The position numbers and the translations under genes were made by a program. From NCBI RefSeq assembly GCF_008704425.1, contig NZ_CP023696.1:3210501-3274500 (forward strand): DNA of 64,000 nucleotides, given 5' to 3'. This DNA comes from Streptomyces fradiae ATCC 10745 = DSM 40063. Lineage in GTDB: Bacteria > Actinomycetota > Actinomycetes > Streptomycetales > Streptomycetaceae. The notes below the pieces were generated by a model. That model was not told where the DNA came from and did not search any database. It was given only the letters and a program-made list of their open reading frames with translations. Shown one piece after another: positions 24,122-33,263 of this stretch; within the stretch, counting starts at the first letter, position 1, and every line of letters starts with the position of its first letter.

Positions 24122-25447
24122 TCAGGCGCCGGTCGTCCGGCGGCGGCGGGTGCCGTAGACGGCGGCGGCGCCCAGGAGCACGGCCGCACCGCTCGCCAGG
24201 GCGAGGCCGTTCAGGGCGTCGGACGAGCCGGTCTTGGCGAGCGTCCCGCCCGTCGTGGCCGCCGTGGTCGTGGTGCCGGTCAGCGGCGCGGTCTTCGTAC
24301 CGCCCTGCGGGGCGGGCGTGTTGGCCGTCGGCGTGGGGGTGGGCGACGGGGTGGCCGCGACGACCTGGAACGTGTGGCTCTTGAGCGTCGTGTTGGCGGC
24401 GCACTCGCCGTCGCGCTCGTACGAGCCGCTCACCTCGATCCGGCCCGACCACTTCTCCAGCTTCGCGGACGGGCTGAGCCGCAGCCGCAGGTCCGCGTGG
24501 GCGCCGGGCTTCAGCGCGCCGACGTTCACGTCGATCCCCCACGAGTTCCAGTCGCGCCACGTGGTGGAGGTCCCGACGGCGTACCGGGGCTTGAAGAGGG
24601 GGACCAGGGTGTGGGTGCCCGGTGCGAGGGTGACCCGGCCGTATGCGCGGTCCACCGCCTCCCCGGTGTTGTTGGTGACGCGGACCGTGAAGTCGACGGT
24701 GCCGCCCGCGGTGACCTTCGCGGGCAGGCCGGTCAGCTCGGCGACGAGGCGGTCGTCCCCCTTGCACATACCGTCGTCGCCGTCGTCGTCGCCTCCGTCG
24801 CCGTTCTTCTTGGCGTCCTCCAGGGCCTTCTCCGCGGCGGCGAGGTCGGCGGCGGCCGTCTCCACGGCCTTCCGGAGCAGGCTGTACGCCCTCACGTCCT
24901 CGATGTACCGGTCGATGTAGGTGTCGTCGGCGGCGGCACGCTTCGCGTCGGCGGTGGCCTTCGTGGTGGCGGCGGTGGCCTCGGTGGCCCGCGCGGCCTC
25001 GACGGCCTTCTCGGCGGCCTCGCGCTCCTCGGGCGTCGCCGTGCCGGGCAGGGCGGCGAGCTTCGCCTCCGCCTCCTCCCGCGCCTTCGCCGCGGCGGTG
25101 TGCGCGGCGGTGGCGGTCTCGGCCTCCTTCTCGGCGGCGACGAGCGCGACCGCCTCCGGCCAGTCGCGCTCGCGGTGGGACTTCTTCAGCTCCTTGAGGG
25201 CGGCCTCCTGGACCGCCACCGCGTCCTGGTGCGCCTTCCGGGCCTGCGCGACCGCCTTCTCCAGCTCCGCGATCGACGGCTTCTTCCCGAACGCGGCCGG
25301 CGACGGCGACGGGGTCGGCGCGGACACGGGCGGCGCCGCGGGCGGCGGGGTCACCGTCGTCGCGTACGCCGGGGCGGCGGCGAGGAGCAGGAGGGGGGCG
25401 GTGACGGCAGCGGCGACGGCCGTTGCGAGAGTTCGTGTGGTCTTCAC
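24122..25447 (-). CDS. Secreted LAxTG-anchored cell-wall protein with coiled-coil region
   Basis: 441 residues. Sec signal peptide (about 1-29, LATAVAAAVTAPLLLLAAAPAYA). A long Ala/Glu/Lys-rich coiled coil spans about 55-210, then an acidic Gly/Asp linker and a beta-sandwich-like domain (TVDFTVRVTNNTGEAVDRAYG). After a Pro/Thr stretch, the tail holds LAKTG, a hydrophobic helix and RRRR, the sorting signal for class E sortases of streptomycetes. GTG 25447 follows GAAAGAG. Product should be covalently attached to peptidoglycan, possibly structural or adhesive. Confidence 0.8.
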   Translation of the reverse strand: MKTTRTLATAVAAAVTAPLLLLAAAPAYATTVTPPPAAPPVSAPTPSPSPAAFGKKPSIAELEKAVAQARKAHQDAVAVQEAALKELKKSHRERDWPEAVALVAAEKEAETATAAHTAAAKAREEAEAKLAALPGTATPEEREAAEKAVEAARATEATAATTKATADAKRAAADDTYIDRYIEDVRAYSLLRKAVETAAADLAAAEKALEDAKKNGDGGDDDGDDGMCKGDDRLVAELTGLPAKVTAGGTVDFTVRVTNNTGEAVDRAYGRVTLAPGTHTLVPLFKPRYAVGTSTTWRDWNSWGIDVNVGALKPGAHADLRLRLSPSAKLEKWSGRIEVSGSYERDGECAANTTLKSHTFQVVAATPSPTPTPTANTPAPQGGTKTAPLTGTTTTAATTGGTLAKTGSSDALNGLALASGAAVLLGAAAVYGTRRRRTTGA

Positions 25448-25730
25448 GGATGCTCTTTCTCGGGAGCGGACGTCGTGAACGGGGTGGTACGTGTCGGCGA
25501 TCGCACGATCGTACGGAGCAAAGCCCTTGGGAGGGCCGTGAGTTCTGGTCACGTCGCGGGGCCCGGCCGGGAACGGGGGGTTCCACGGCCGGGCGATTCC
25601 GGGCGATCCACGCAGTTGCCCACACACCCCTGGTTTTCTGTGTGGGGAATCTCATCCCGCGGAACTGATGGGCAGTCAGTTTCGTTGCGGGGGTCGCGGA
25701 GCGTCGGGCGTGCGCCGTGGCGCCGCGCCG

Positions 25731-26483
25731 TCAGTCGCAGACGTGCCGGTCGCGCTCCGGCGAGTACAGGTGGCTGTCGCGGAACTCCGTCGCGGCCAGT
25801 GTCCGCCCGACGATGATGACCGCCGTACGGGTGATCCCCGCCGCCTTCGTCTGCCCGGCGATGTCCGCGAGGGTGCCGCGCAGCACCACCTCGTCCGGGC
25901 GACTGGCCATCGCGACGACGGCGGCCGGGCAGTCCTCGCCGTAGTGCGGGACGAGCTCGGCGACGACGCGGTCGACGTACCGCGCCGCGAGGTGGAGGAC
26001 CAGCAGGGCGCCGCTGCGGCCGAGCGTCGCCAGGTCCTCGCCCTGCGGCATGGGCGTGGCCTGCTGGGCGACGCGCGTCAGGATCACCGTCTGGCCGACC
26101 GTCGGGACGGTCAGCTCCCGCTTCAGCGCCGCCGCGGCCGCCGCGAACGCCGGTACGCCCGGCACCACCTCGTACGGCACGCCCGCCGCGTCCAGGCGCC
26201 GCATCTGCTCCGCCACGGCGCTGAACACCGACGGGTCCCCGGAGTGCAGCCGTGCCACGTCGTGCCCGGCCTGGTGGGCGGCGACCATCTCGGCCGTGAT
26301 GGCGTCCAGGTCCATGCGGGCCGTGTCGACGAGCCGCGCGTCCGGCGGGCACTCGGCCAGCAGCTCCCTCGGCACGAGCGAGCCCGCGTACAGGCACACC
26401 CGGCAGGAGGCCAGGGTGCGGGCGCCCCGCACCGTGATCAGGTCGGCGGCACCGGGGCCCGCGCCGATGAAGTAGACCGTCAT
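25731..26483 (-). CDS. cobM: Precorrin-4 C11-methyltransferase
   Basis: 250 residues of the tetrapyrrole methylase fold: [20 protein letters not shown] at the N-terminus and [20 protein letters not shown] for SAM binding. It methylates C-11 of the corrin ring in cobalamin synthesis. Its ATG overlaps the cobL stop by 4 nt, so the pair is coupled. CobM and CobL (CbiF and CbiE/CbiT) often stand together; other cob genes are not in the window. No cobalamin riboswitch was seen. Confidence 0.93.
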   Translation of the reverse strand: MTVYFIGAGPGAADLITVRGARTLASCRVCLYAGSLVPRELLAECPPDARLVDTARMDLDAITAEMVAAHQAGHDVARLHSGDPSVFSAVAEQMRRLDAAGVPYEVVPGVPAFAAAAAALKRELTVPTVGQTVILTRVAQQATPMPQGEDLATLGRSGALLVLHLAARYVDRVVAELVPHYGEDCPAAVVAMASRPDEVVLRGTLADIAGQTKAAGITRTAVIIVGRTLAATEFRDSHLYSPERDRHVCD

Positions 26484-27904
26484 TGTTCCTCTGCTCCCGC
26501 CTTCGTTACGGACCACTGCGTGACCGGCATCGCCTGCCGCCAGCCGGTGAAGCCGCCCACCGGCACGGCGTGCGCGACGGCCAGCCGGACGAGCTCGCCG
26601 CCGTGCCGCCGGTACCGCTCGGCGAGCAGCGCCTCCGACTCCAGCGTCACGGTGTTGGCGACCAGCCGGCCGCCGGGGCGCAGCGCCGCCCAGCAGGCGT
26701 CCAGCAGACCGGGCGCGGTGAGGCCGCCGCCGATGAAGACCGCGTCCGGCGCCTCCTCCAGGCCGGCGAGCCCCTCGGGGGCGGCGGCGGTGACCACGCG
26801 CAGGCCGGGCACGCCGAGGGCGGCGGCGTTGCGGGCGATGCGCCCGGCCCGCGCCGGGTCGCGCTCGACGGTGACCGCGCGGCAGGTGCGGTGGGCGCGC
26901 ATCCACTCCACGGCGATGGAACCGGAGCCCCCGCCGATGTCCCAGAGCAGTTCGCCGGGGGCGGGCGCCAGCGCGGCGAGCGTCACGGCGCGGACGTGGC
27001 GCTTGGTGAGCTGCCCGTCGTGCTCGTACGCCTCGTCGGGCAGGCCCGGTACGGCTCCCAGGCGCGGGGCTCCGGGCGCGCGGACGCACTCGACGGCGAC
27101 CAGGTTCAGGGGGTCGCCCGGCGGGTGCGGCCAGTCGTCGGCGGTGCCGTGCAGGGCGCGTTCGCGGTCCGGGTGGCCGAGCTGCTCCAGTACGCGCAGG
27201 CGGCTGGGGCCGTAGCCGCGGGCGCGCAGCAGCGCGGCCACCTCGGCGGGGGTGTCCGCGCCCGCGCTCAGCACGATCAGGCGGCGGCCGTCGTGGAGGG
27301 CGGCGGACAGGGTGTCGAGGGGGCGGCCGACGAGGGTGACCGTCTCGGTGTCCTCCTGCGGCCAGCCCATGCGGGCGCAGGCGTACGCCACGGAGGAGGG
27401 GTGCGGCAGGACGCGCAGCCCCTGCGGGCCGACGACGTCCGCGAGGGCCCGCCCGATGCCGTGGAACATGGGGTCGCCGCTGGCCAGCACGGCGACGGTC
27501 CTGCCGGCGTGCTCCGCGAGGAGGGCGGGGACGGCGGGGCGGAGGGGGCTGGGCCACGGCACCCGGCGCGCGGTCACCTCGGGCGGGAGCAGGTCGAGCT
27601 GGCGGGCGCCGCCGCCGATGACCACGTCGGCGGCGCGCAGGGCGGCGCGGGACGGCTCGGGCAGGCCGGCCCAGCCGTCGGCGCCGATGCCGACGACGGC
27701 GAGGGGGGCGGGGGCCCCGGTCGGGGACTGGGCCCCGGTCGGGGCGGGGGCCTGGGCCGGGACGGGAGCCTGGGCCGGGGCCTGGGCCGGGGCGGGAGCC
27801 TGGGCCGGGCCCCCCGTGGCGGGAGCGCCGGCCGTGCTGTCGGTGGGAAGCCCGGCGGGACCGCCGGCGCGGCTGCTGGCTGGACTGCTCGGTGGCCTGC
27901 TCAC
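26480..27904 (-). CDS. cobL: Precorrin-6Y C5,15-methyltransferase (decarboxylating)
   Basis: 474 residues from GTG 27904. After a 75-residue Pro/Ala/Gln-rich head built of degenerate short repeats, the CbiE domain begins at [11 protein letters not shown] with [13 protein letters not shown], then the CbiT domain with SAM motif [19 protein letters not shown]. It performs two methylations and a decarboxylation in the corrin pathway. The proline-rich head is not part of the catalytic family and the true start may be further in. Confidence 0.92.
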   Translation of the reverse strand: MSRPPSSPASSRAGGPAGLPTDSTAGAPATGGPAQAPAPAQAPAQAPVPAQAPAPTGAQSPTGAPAPLAVVGIGADGWAGLPEPSRAALRAADVVIGGGARQLDLLPPEVTARRVPWPSPLRPAVPALLAEHAGRTVAVLASGDPMFHGIGRALADVVGPQGLRVLPHPSSVAYACARMGWPQEDTETVTLVGRPLDTLSAALHDGRRLIVLSAGADTPAEVAALLRARGYGPSRLRVLEQLGHPDRERALHGTADDWPHPPGDPLNLVAVECVRAPGAPRLGAVPGLPDEAYEHDGQLTKRHVRAVTLAALAPAPGELLWDIGGGSGSIAVEWMRAHRTCRAVTVERDPARAGRIARNAAALGVPGLRVVTAAAPEGLAGLEEAPDAVFIGGGLTAPGLLDACWAALRPGGRLVANTVTLESEALLAERYRRHGGELVRLAVAHAVPVGGFTGWRQAMPVTQWSVTKAGAEEQ

Positions 27905-28073
27905 GGGCCGGAACCCTACCCGCCGGTCGGGGGGCGGGTGGGGGGCGGGGCCGTGTAGAGCCGGGCGGGCGGGGCGCAGACCGCGTGTACGGCTCCGCCC
28001 CACGTCGCGCGCACCTGGCGCGTATCTCGCCCCCGCCTGGCACGTATCGGCCCCGCCGCGTCCCGGCCCCAGG

Positions 28074-29045
28074 TCAGCGGGCCTCCTGCGCCCTGCGCAG
28101 GGCGGCCCGGTGCTCCCCCGTCCACGGGGCGCTCCGCAGTTCCTCGGGCAGCCCGGACAGCCCTGCGGTGATGTGGTCCACGGCGTCCGCGTACCGGCCC
28201 AGGCCCAGGCTCGCCAACCCCATGTTGAGGCGGTTGAACTCGGGCGTGAGCCAGTACGCCGTGTCCGGCGGCGGCAGCGCGGCGGCCTCGTCGGTGAGCC
28301 GCTCGGCGTGCTCCACCAGGCGGAGGGCGTCGTCCCGCGAGCCCAGCTCCGCCAGACCGGCGGCGGCCTGGAGCAGGTCCCCCAGCCGCTGCGCCGGGTG
28401 GGCGCCCGGAGTGAAGGCGGCGGCCGAGTACCAGCGGGCCACGCCCTGTGCACTGCCCTGCTGCCGGGCGAGGTAACCCCGGAAGTTGAGGGCCTGGGCG
28501 GCCAGTGTCCCGTTGCCGGTGTCGTCGGCCAGTTCGACCGCTTCGCCCAGGAGCCGTACCGCCTCGCGGTCCTGCCGCTCCTGGGCGAAGAGCCATCCCG
28601 CGAACTGCACGAACTCCGAAGCGGTCTCGGCGAGGCGGTCCCTGTGCGGCCCCCGTGCCCCCTTCAGCAGCCGCATGACCTCCTTCGTCTGGGCCAGAAC
28701 GGCCGGGATAACGGAGCGGGGCGGCATCGTGTCGTCCAGCCTCCGGTACGCGGCCAGGACCCCGGCGATCGCGTCCACCGTGCCGCCGTCCAGGCGCGAG
28801 GGGTTCGCCGTACCCCGGGCCAGCCGGGCGCGGTCGTCCTCACCCGGCAGGGTGCCCACCAGCGCCCCGCCGGTGCCCAGCAGGTCGTCCAGCGCACGCG
28901 CCAGTCGCGGAGAGGCCCGCTGCCTGCCGTTGAGTACGCGGGAGAGGAAGGCCGGGTCGTAGTTGAGTGTCCGGGCGGCAGCCCTTATCGAGTAGCCGCG
29001 CTCATACAGCGCCCTGCGCGCCACATCCGCGAACTCGTCACGCAT
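28074..29045 (-). CDS. XRE-family regulator with TPR-like C-terminal domain
   Basis: 323 residues. N-terminal helix-turn-helix around residues 12-50 (YSIRAAARTLNYDPAFLSRVLNGR), then a helical TPR-like region to the end (QALNFRGYLARQQGSAQGVARW ...). Streptomycete regulators of this build often sit divergent to one or two tiny genes, as here (29137 and 29331). Start ATG 29045 aligns with homologues (MRDEFADVARRAL); ATG 29057 is possible. A 10-bp inverted repeat in the divergent promoter (29062-29099) is its probable binding site. Confidence 0.8.
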   Translation of the reverse strand: MRDEFADVARRALYERGYSIRAAARTLNYDPAFLSRVLNGRQRASPRLARALDDLLGTGGALVGTLPGEDDRARLARGTANPSRLDGGTVDAIAGVLAAYRRLDDTMPPRSVIPAVLAQTKEVMRLLKGARGPHRDRLAETASEFVQFAGWLFAQERQDREAVRLLGEAVELADDTGNGTLAAQALNFRGYLARQQGSAQGVARWYSAAAFTPGAHPAQRLGDLLQAAAGLAELGSRDDALRLVEHAERLTDEAAALPPPDTAYWLTPEFNRLNMGLASLGLGRYADAVDHITAGLSGLPEELRSAPWTGEHRAALRRAQEAR

Positions 29046-29061
29046 CGTGCACCCCATGGCA

Positions 29062-29099
29062 TTGACCGGTGACCACCAGAGTATGTCAACACCGGTCAA
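29062..29099. promoter_or_regulatory. Divergent operator: perfect inverted repeat TTGACCGGTG/CACCGGTCAA
   Basis: Ten-base perfect arms (29062-29071 and 29090-29099) with an 18-nt spacer, between the XRE regulator and the small divergent gene. Each arm reads as a -35-like TTGACC pointing into the spacer, so binding would occlude both promoters. Confidence 0.55.
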
Positions 29100-29136
29100 C
29101 TCCCGCGTGAGCGGCGGCTCTCGGCAGCCTTGGCGC

Positions 29137-29334
29137 ATGGCTCACAGAACCGTCATGGACGACGCGGTGCACCTCTCCCCTCCGGGCCGGGAGCCCGTCC
29201 CGGTGGAGGGCTGCGCCACGTGCGCGGAACTGGCCGCGCGCAGGGAGGTGGACAGGCGCGCGGGCGACCTGTCGGCGGTCAGCGACCGCAACGTGCATAT
29301 CCGCAGGCATCCTCACCGGGGGGCCGCCGGATGA
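29137..29334 (+). CDS. Small conserved protein adjacent to XRE regulator
   Basis: 65 residues: CATCAELAARREVDRRAGDLSAVSDRNVHIRRH. The CxxC and the helical Ala/Arg segment recur in streptomycete small proteins paired with XRE/TPR or DUF397-type regulators. Function unknown. Divergent from the regulator and overlapping the next gene by ATGA. Confidence 0.65.
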   Translation: MAHRTVMDDAVHLSPPGREPVPVEGCATCAELAARREVDRRAGDLSAVSDRNVHIRRHPHRGAAG

Positions 29335-29504
29335 GCGACCAGCCGGAGGGCGCCGGCCGCCTGCGCCTGCTGTCCCTCCGCGTCTCCCGCGACAGCGGGC
29401 GGACCTGGGGCCCGGAGCGGCGGATCTGGAGCGGTGAACGCCTCGCACCGCTCGCGAGCAGTGCGTGGCCGCCGTGCCTGTGCCCCCGATGCCGGCGAAC
29501 GTGA
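29331..29504 (+). CDS. Small conserved protein, second gene of the XRE-partner pair
   Basis: 57 residues starting at the ATG in the ATGA overlap with the preceding stop: MSDQPEGAGRLRLLSLRVSR, ending CLCPRCRRT. Translational coupling and similar placement in other streptomycetes support it as real. The terminal CxCPxC could bind metal. Function unknown. Confidence 0.5.
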   Translation: MSDQPEGAGRLRLLSLRVSRDSGRTWGPERRIWSGERLAPLASSAWPPCLCPRCRRT

Positions 29505-29607
29505 CCGGGCCGGTGCCGGGCAGGCCCCCGCCGGTCGACTTGGCCGGGGCCGGGGCCGGTGAGGCCCAGGCCCCGCCACGAGTGGTAGGGGTTTCAACTG
29601 TCGGGGT

Positions 29608-30024
29608 TCACTCGTGCGTGTAGAAGAGGTAGAACGCCGACGCTCCGATGCCCGCGCCGACGAGCAGGCCGATCACGGAGCTGCTGAGGACGGACGCCCC
29701 GGACACGTTGTGCAGGAAGCCGATGGCGATGCCGCCGAGCGCCCCGTACGCGGCCCCCCGCACCTCCCTGGGCAGGCGCCGCTGCACCCGGCCGAGGCCG
29801 TAGCAGAGGGCGCCGAAGACCAGCCCGGAGACCAGGCCGAAGACGACGTCGCCCCAGTTCGTCGGGGAGGCGCCGCGGTCGAGGAAGCCCGCGTACAGCG
29901 CGTATACGGCGCCGAGCGCGGCGGGGATCGCCCAGCTCAGCGTGGTGCGGCGGACGGCGCCCCGCCCGGTCCGCGGGCGGGAACGGGGGCGGCGGTGCCG
30001 TGCCGGGGCTGCGTGTGCGCCCAT
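29608..30024 (-). CDS. Membrane protein of unknown function (four helices)
   Basis: 138 residues: a basic cytoplasmic N-terminus (about 30 residues), then four hydrophobic segments, including TLSWAIPAALGAVYALYAG, VVFGLVSGLVFGALCYGL and VIGLLVGAGIGASAFYLFY. ATG 30024 follows GGAAGGAG. No family recognised. Upstream (to the right) lies an 11-bp repeat array. Confidence 0.65.
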   Translation of the reverse strand: MGAHAAPARHRRPRSRPRTGRGAVRRTTLSWAIPAALGAVYALYAGFLDRGASPTNWGDVVFGLVSGLVFGALCYGLGRVQRRLPREVRGAAYGALGGIAIGFLHNVSGASVLSSSVIGLLVGAGIGASAFYLFYTHE

Positions 30025-30441
30025 GGCTGCTCCTTCCGACATGGCCGACGGCCAGACCGGCGAACCGGCCAATGACCCCTTCCAGCCACCACAGCGACGC
30101 TTTTCAGCCACCTTCCGGCAGCCTTCCGGCAGCCTTCGGGCCACCGTCCGGCCACCGTCGGGTCGCCGTCCGGCCCTCCGGCGCGGCGCGTCCGGTACGG
30201 CCGTACGGCGCCGTCCGGCGGGCCGGGCCGCGCACGGCGTGGCCCCGTCGTGCGCGGCCCCGCGGCGGCTGTCCTCCCAGGGCACACCCGCCGCGCCGAA
30301 CCGGCAAGTGGATCAACACGGCGCCCCCGCCGTCCGACGCGAACGCGACAGCGGCGCCTTGGTCCGGACCGCCCGGTTCCGGGGACGGGATTACGATGCG
30401 CCTGTTCGCGCCATATCCCCTGCCAACCAAGGACGTTCGGC
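30025..30441. other. Divergent intergenic region with repeat array
   Basis: About 417 nt between the leftward membrane-protein gene and the rightward APC permease. It holds six 11-bp repeats at 30111-30176; the remainder is GC-rich with no gene. The permease start has no strong ribosome site, only GGACG. Confidence 0.5.
30111..30176 (+). repeat. Six tandem 11-bp repeats (consensus CCKTCSGGCMR)
   Basis: Units at 30111, 30122, 30133, 30144, 30155 and 30166, beginning with two identical copies of CCTTCCGGCAG and drifting to CCGTCCGGCCA. The period is one helical turn, so equal faces of the DNA are presented; it may bind a regulator cooperatively or simply be slippage. Confidence 0.7.
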
Positions 30442-31962
30442 ATGCGCAACACATCCGGCAGAGGGCTGAGACCCAACGCGCTGGGCACGTTCGACACCGT
30501 CGTGATGGCGGTCGCGGGCAGCGCCCCGGCCTACACGCTCGCCGCGACGACGGCCGTGCTCGTCGGCGCCGTCGGCCTCGCGGCCCCCGCCGCGCTGCTG
30601 TACTGCGCGCTCCCCGTGCTCGGCATCGTGCTGGCGTACGGGCGGCTCGGGCGGCTCGACGCCAACGCGGGCGCCGCGTACTCGTGGGTGGGCCGCACCC
30701 TGCACCCGTTCCTCGGGTTCCTGTGCGGCTGGGCGCTCGTCGTGTCCACGACGCTGTTCATGGTGGCGGGCTCGGTGCCGGCCGGGGCGCTGACGCTGTC
30801 GCTGTTCGATCCCGCGCTGGCGGAGGACACCTGGGCGGCGACGGCGGTGGGGGCCTGCTGGTTCACGGCGATGCTGCTGGTGGTGCTGGGCGGGGTCCGG
30901 CTCACCGTGCGGGCGCAGCTCGTCGTCTCCGGTGTGGAGCTGGTCCTCCTGCTGCTGTTCGTGCTGGGCGCGGTGGTGCGCGGCGGAGCGGCGGCGGCCT
31001 TCGACTGGTCGTGGCTGGGATTCGGCCACTTCGACGGGGTGTCGGGCTTCGCGTCGGGCGCGCTGATCGCGGCGTTCTACTACTGGGGCTGGGACGTCAC
31101 GAGCAACCTGAGCGAGGAGACCCGCGACGGCCGCCGCACCGCCGGGCTGTCGGCGCTGATCGGGGTCGGGGTGGTGTTCCTGCTGTTCGAGGCGTTCACC
31201 ATCGCCGTCAACGTCATCCTGACCGCCGAGGAGATCACCACGCACGGCGGGGCCGGCACCCTGGCGCTGCTCGGTGAGGCGATCTGGCCGGGCGCGGGCG
31301 GAAAGCTGCTCGTCCTGGCGGTGATGCTGTCGACCGTCGCGACCCTGGAGACGACGCTGATACAGGTGACGCGCACGCTGTTCGCGATGGGCCGCGACCG
31401 GACCGTCCCCGCCGCGTTCGGGCGGGTGCACCGGCGCTGGAACACCCCGTGGGTCGCGGTCGCCGTCGTCGGAGCGGTCGCGCTGGCCCTGTTCGTCGCG
31501 TCGAACGCGTTCGGCTCGGTCGGCGCCATCCTGGCGGGCGCGGTCGGCGCGATGGGACTCCAGATCGCCTTCTACTACGGCCTCGCCGGGCTCGCCGCCG
31601 TCGTCGCGTACCGCCGCCTGCTGCTGACGTCCGTACGGGACTTCGTGCTGGGCGGGGTGTGGCCGCTCGCGGGAGCCGTCTTCATGCTGTGGATCTTCTG
31701 CGAGTCGCTGACGGCGCTGCCCGCCGCGTCGCTGTGCGTCGGGCTCGGCGGGCTCGCGGCAGGTCTCATTCCGATGATCTGGTACTGGCGGCGGGGCAGT
31801 TCGTACTACCGTCCGGCGAAGCTGGACGCGGTACGCGCGCTGGCGGCGGAGACCGGCCGGACCCACGGGTCGCACGACCCGTACGACCCGGCCGGGCCGT
31901 ACGGCGACGTACCGCGGCAGCACCGGCCGGCCGCCGACGAGACCCTGGCGACCGACTTCTGA
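30442..31962 (+). CDS. APC-family amino-acid/polyamine permease
   Basis: 506 residues with about twelve membrane helices. The N-terminal block LGTFDTVVMAVAGSAPAYTLAATTAVL is the conserved helix 1 of APC transporters. GALIAAFYYWGWDVTSNLSEET matches the helix-6 region of this superfamily. The C-terminal 60 residues are soluble. It should import an amino acid or amine by ion coupling. No linked catabolic gene gives the substrate. Confidence 0.87.
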   Translation: MRNTSGRGLRPNALGTFDTVVMAVAGSAPAYTLAATTAVLVGAVGLAAPAALLYCALPVLGIVLAYGRLGRLDANAGAAYSWVGRTLHPFLGFLCGWALVVSTTLFMVAGSVPAGALTLSLFDPALAEDTWAATAVGACWFTAMLLVVLGGVRLTVRAQLVVSGVELVLLLLFVLGAVVRGGAAAAFDWSWLGFGHFDGVSGFASGALIAAFYYWGWDVTSNLSEETRDGRRTAGLSALIGVGVVFLLFEAFTIAVNVILTAEEITTHGGAGTLALLGEAIWPGAGGKLLVLAVMLSTVATLETTLIQVTRTLFAMGRDRTVPAAFGRVHRRWNTPWVAVAVVGAVALALFVASNAFGSVGAILAGAVGAMGLQIAFYYGLAGLAAVVAYRRLLLTSVRDFVLGGVWPLAGAVFMLWIFCESLTALPAASLCVGLGGLAAGLIPMIWYWRRGSSYYRPAKLDAVRALAAETGRTHGSHDPYDPAGPYGDVPRQHRPAADETLATDF

Positions 31963-31999
31963 CCAAACGCGACTGACCACGCGATCGGGGGGAGAAGGC

Positions 32000-33091
32000 A
32001 TGGCCGCACGCCATCGTGCCACCGGAGGGGGACGACCGGACCGCACCGGGGGCACGGGAAGACCACGGCACGGCGGCGCCGCGCGGCGCACCGGCCTCAT
32101 GGGCCGGGCGGGCCGCTCCGGGCGGGAGGGCCGCTTCGTGCCCGACCTGGACCCGTACTTCGGGGACGAGGCCCTCGGAGACGTACGCCACGACATCGCC
32201 ATCGGCCGCTGGCAGGGCGTACGGGACCTGCTGCGCGCCACCGGGGACGACTGGCCGCGCCGCACCCACCGCGTCCGGCTCCTCGCGCACGCGGCGGCCG
32301 GCACGTGCGCCGTCGAGTCCTGGCGGGCCGCCGAGCCGGACGACCCGGACGCGGCGGTGCTGCGGGCGGCGACGGAGGTGGTCCGGGTCTTCGACGCGGC
32401 CATCGCGGCGGGCCGCGGCAGCGTCGTCGACCCGGCCCGGCTCGACTCGACGGTCCTGGCCTGCCTGTCCGCCGCGGACGCCCGCCCTGCGGACCCGATG
32501 CCGTGGGTGTCGCTGCTGACGGTGGCCCGGCTGTACGAGGGCGGGGTGAGCCGGGCGGAGCTGCGCCGCTGGTGGGACGAGCTGCGGCGGCGCGACCCGC
32601 ACAACACGGAGGGGCACGTGCAGCTGCTGCGCTACTGGTCGGCCCGGTGGCACGGCACGCACGGCTCCATGTACGACTTCGCGCGGGACGCGGCGGGCGC
32701 GGCGCCGCCCGGCTGCCCGCTGCCGGTACTGGTGCAGATCGCCCGCGTCGAGGAGTACCGGTACGTGGTGGACGGGGCGCTCGGGCGGGGCCGGGGGCCC
32801 GGCTCGGTGCGCGGCTTCGACCAGCACTGGAAGCACGAGCTGGCCGTGACGGAGGTGCGGCGCACCTGGGAGCGGTGGATCGGGGACCGGGCGCCGGGGC
32901 CGGTCAGGCCGGAGGAGGTGGAGCTGCTGAACTACCTGACGCACGCCGCCTGCTACGCGGGGCGGCTGGAGATGGCGGAGCACCTCTTCGGGCTGCTGGG
33001 GGCGCGGGTGTCGCGGGCGCCGTGGTCGTACACGGGCGACCCGGAGGAGCAGTTCACGAGGTGGCGCGCACAGGCTCGCGCCACCCCGTGA
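32000..33091 (+). CDS. Conserved streptomycete protein of unknown function
   Basis: 363 residues starting at ATG 32000 behind GGGGGGAGAAGG. About 45 basic residues are followed by a helical protein: FVPDLDPYFGDEALGDVRHDI, WQGVRDLLRATGDDWPRRTHR, HNTEGHVQLLRYWSARWHGTH and PEEVELLNYLTHAACYAGR. No catalytic motif or membrane helix is obvious; the layout suggests a helical-repeat scaffold. Lies 37 nt after the permease on the same strand, possibly co-transcribed. Confidence 0.65.
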   Translation: MAARHRATGGGRPDRTGGTGRPRHGGAARRTGLMGRAGRSGREGRFVPDLDPYFGDEALGDVRHDIAIGRWQGVRDLLRATGDDWPRRTHRVRLLAHAAAGTCAVESWRAAEPDDPDAAVLRAATEVVRVFDAAIAAGRGSVVDPARLDSTVLACLSAADARPADPMPWVSLLTVARLYEGGVSRAELRRWWDELRRRDPHNTEGHVQLLRYWSARWHGTHGSMYDFARDAAGAAPPGCPLPVLVQIARVEEYRYVVDGALGRGRGPGSVRGFDQHWKHELAVTEVRRTWERWIGDRAPGPVRPEEVELLNYLTHAACYAGRLEMAEHLFGLLGARVSRAPWSYTGDPEEQFTRWRAQARATP

Positions 33092-33154
33092 AGCCCCTGC
33101 CCCGGTGCGGTCCGGCTGCCGTGCGGACCCGCTGCACCGGGGGGTTTCGCGGCC

Positions 33155-33178
33155 GGGCGCCCCTCGCCGGGGGCGCCC
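33155..33178. terminator. Terminator between convergent genes
   Basis: 9-bp stem (33155-33163 with 33170-33178), 6-nt loop, between the convergent ends of the 363-residue protein gene and the PhoX-family gene. Confidence 0.6.
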
Positions 33179-33263
33179 CCGGTGCCCCGCGTGGCGGGGG
33201 CGTCCGGCCGTGTGCGGGGGCGGGCACCCGGCTCCGGTGGGCGCCCGCCCGGCTCGTGGCCGG

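Noticed and set aside
27905..28073. Cobalamin riboswitch upstream of cobL
   Set aside because: No recognisable B12-box or conserved core by eye; left as an open check rather than a feature.
30111..30176. Possible CRISPR array
   Set aside because: Repeats are 11 bp, contiguous and without spacers; no cas genes are nearby.
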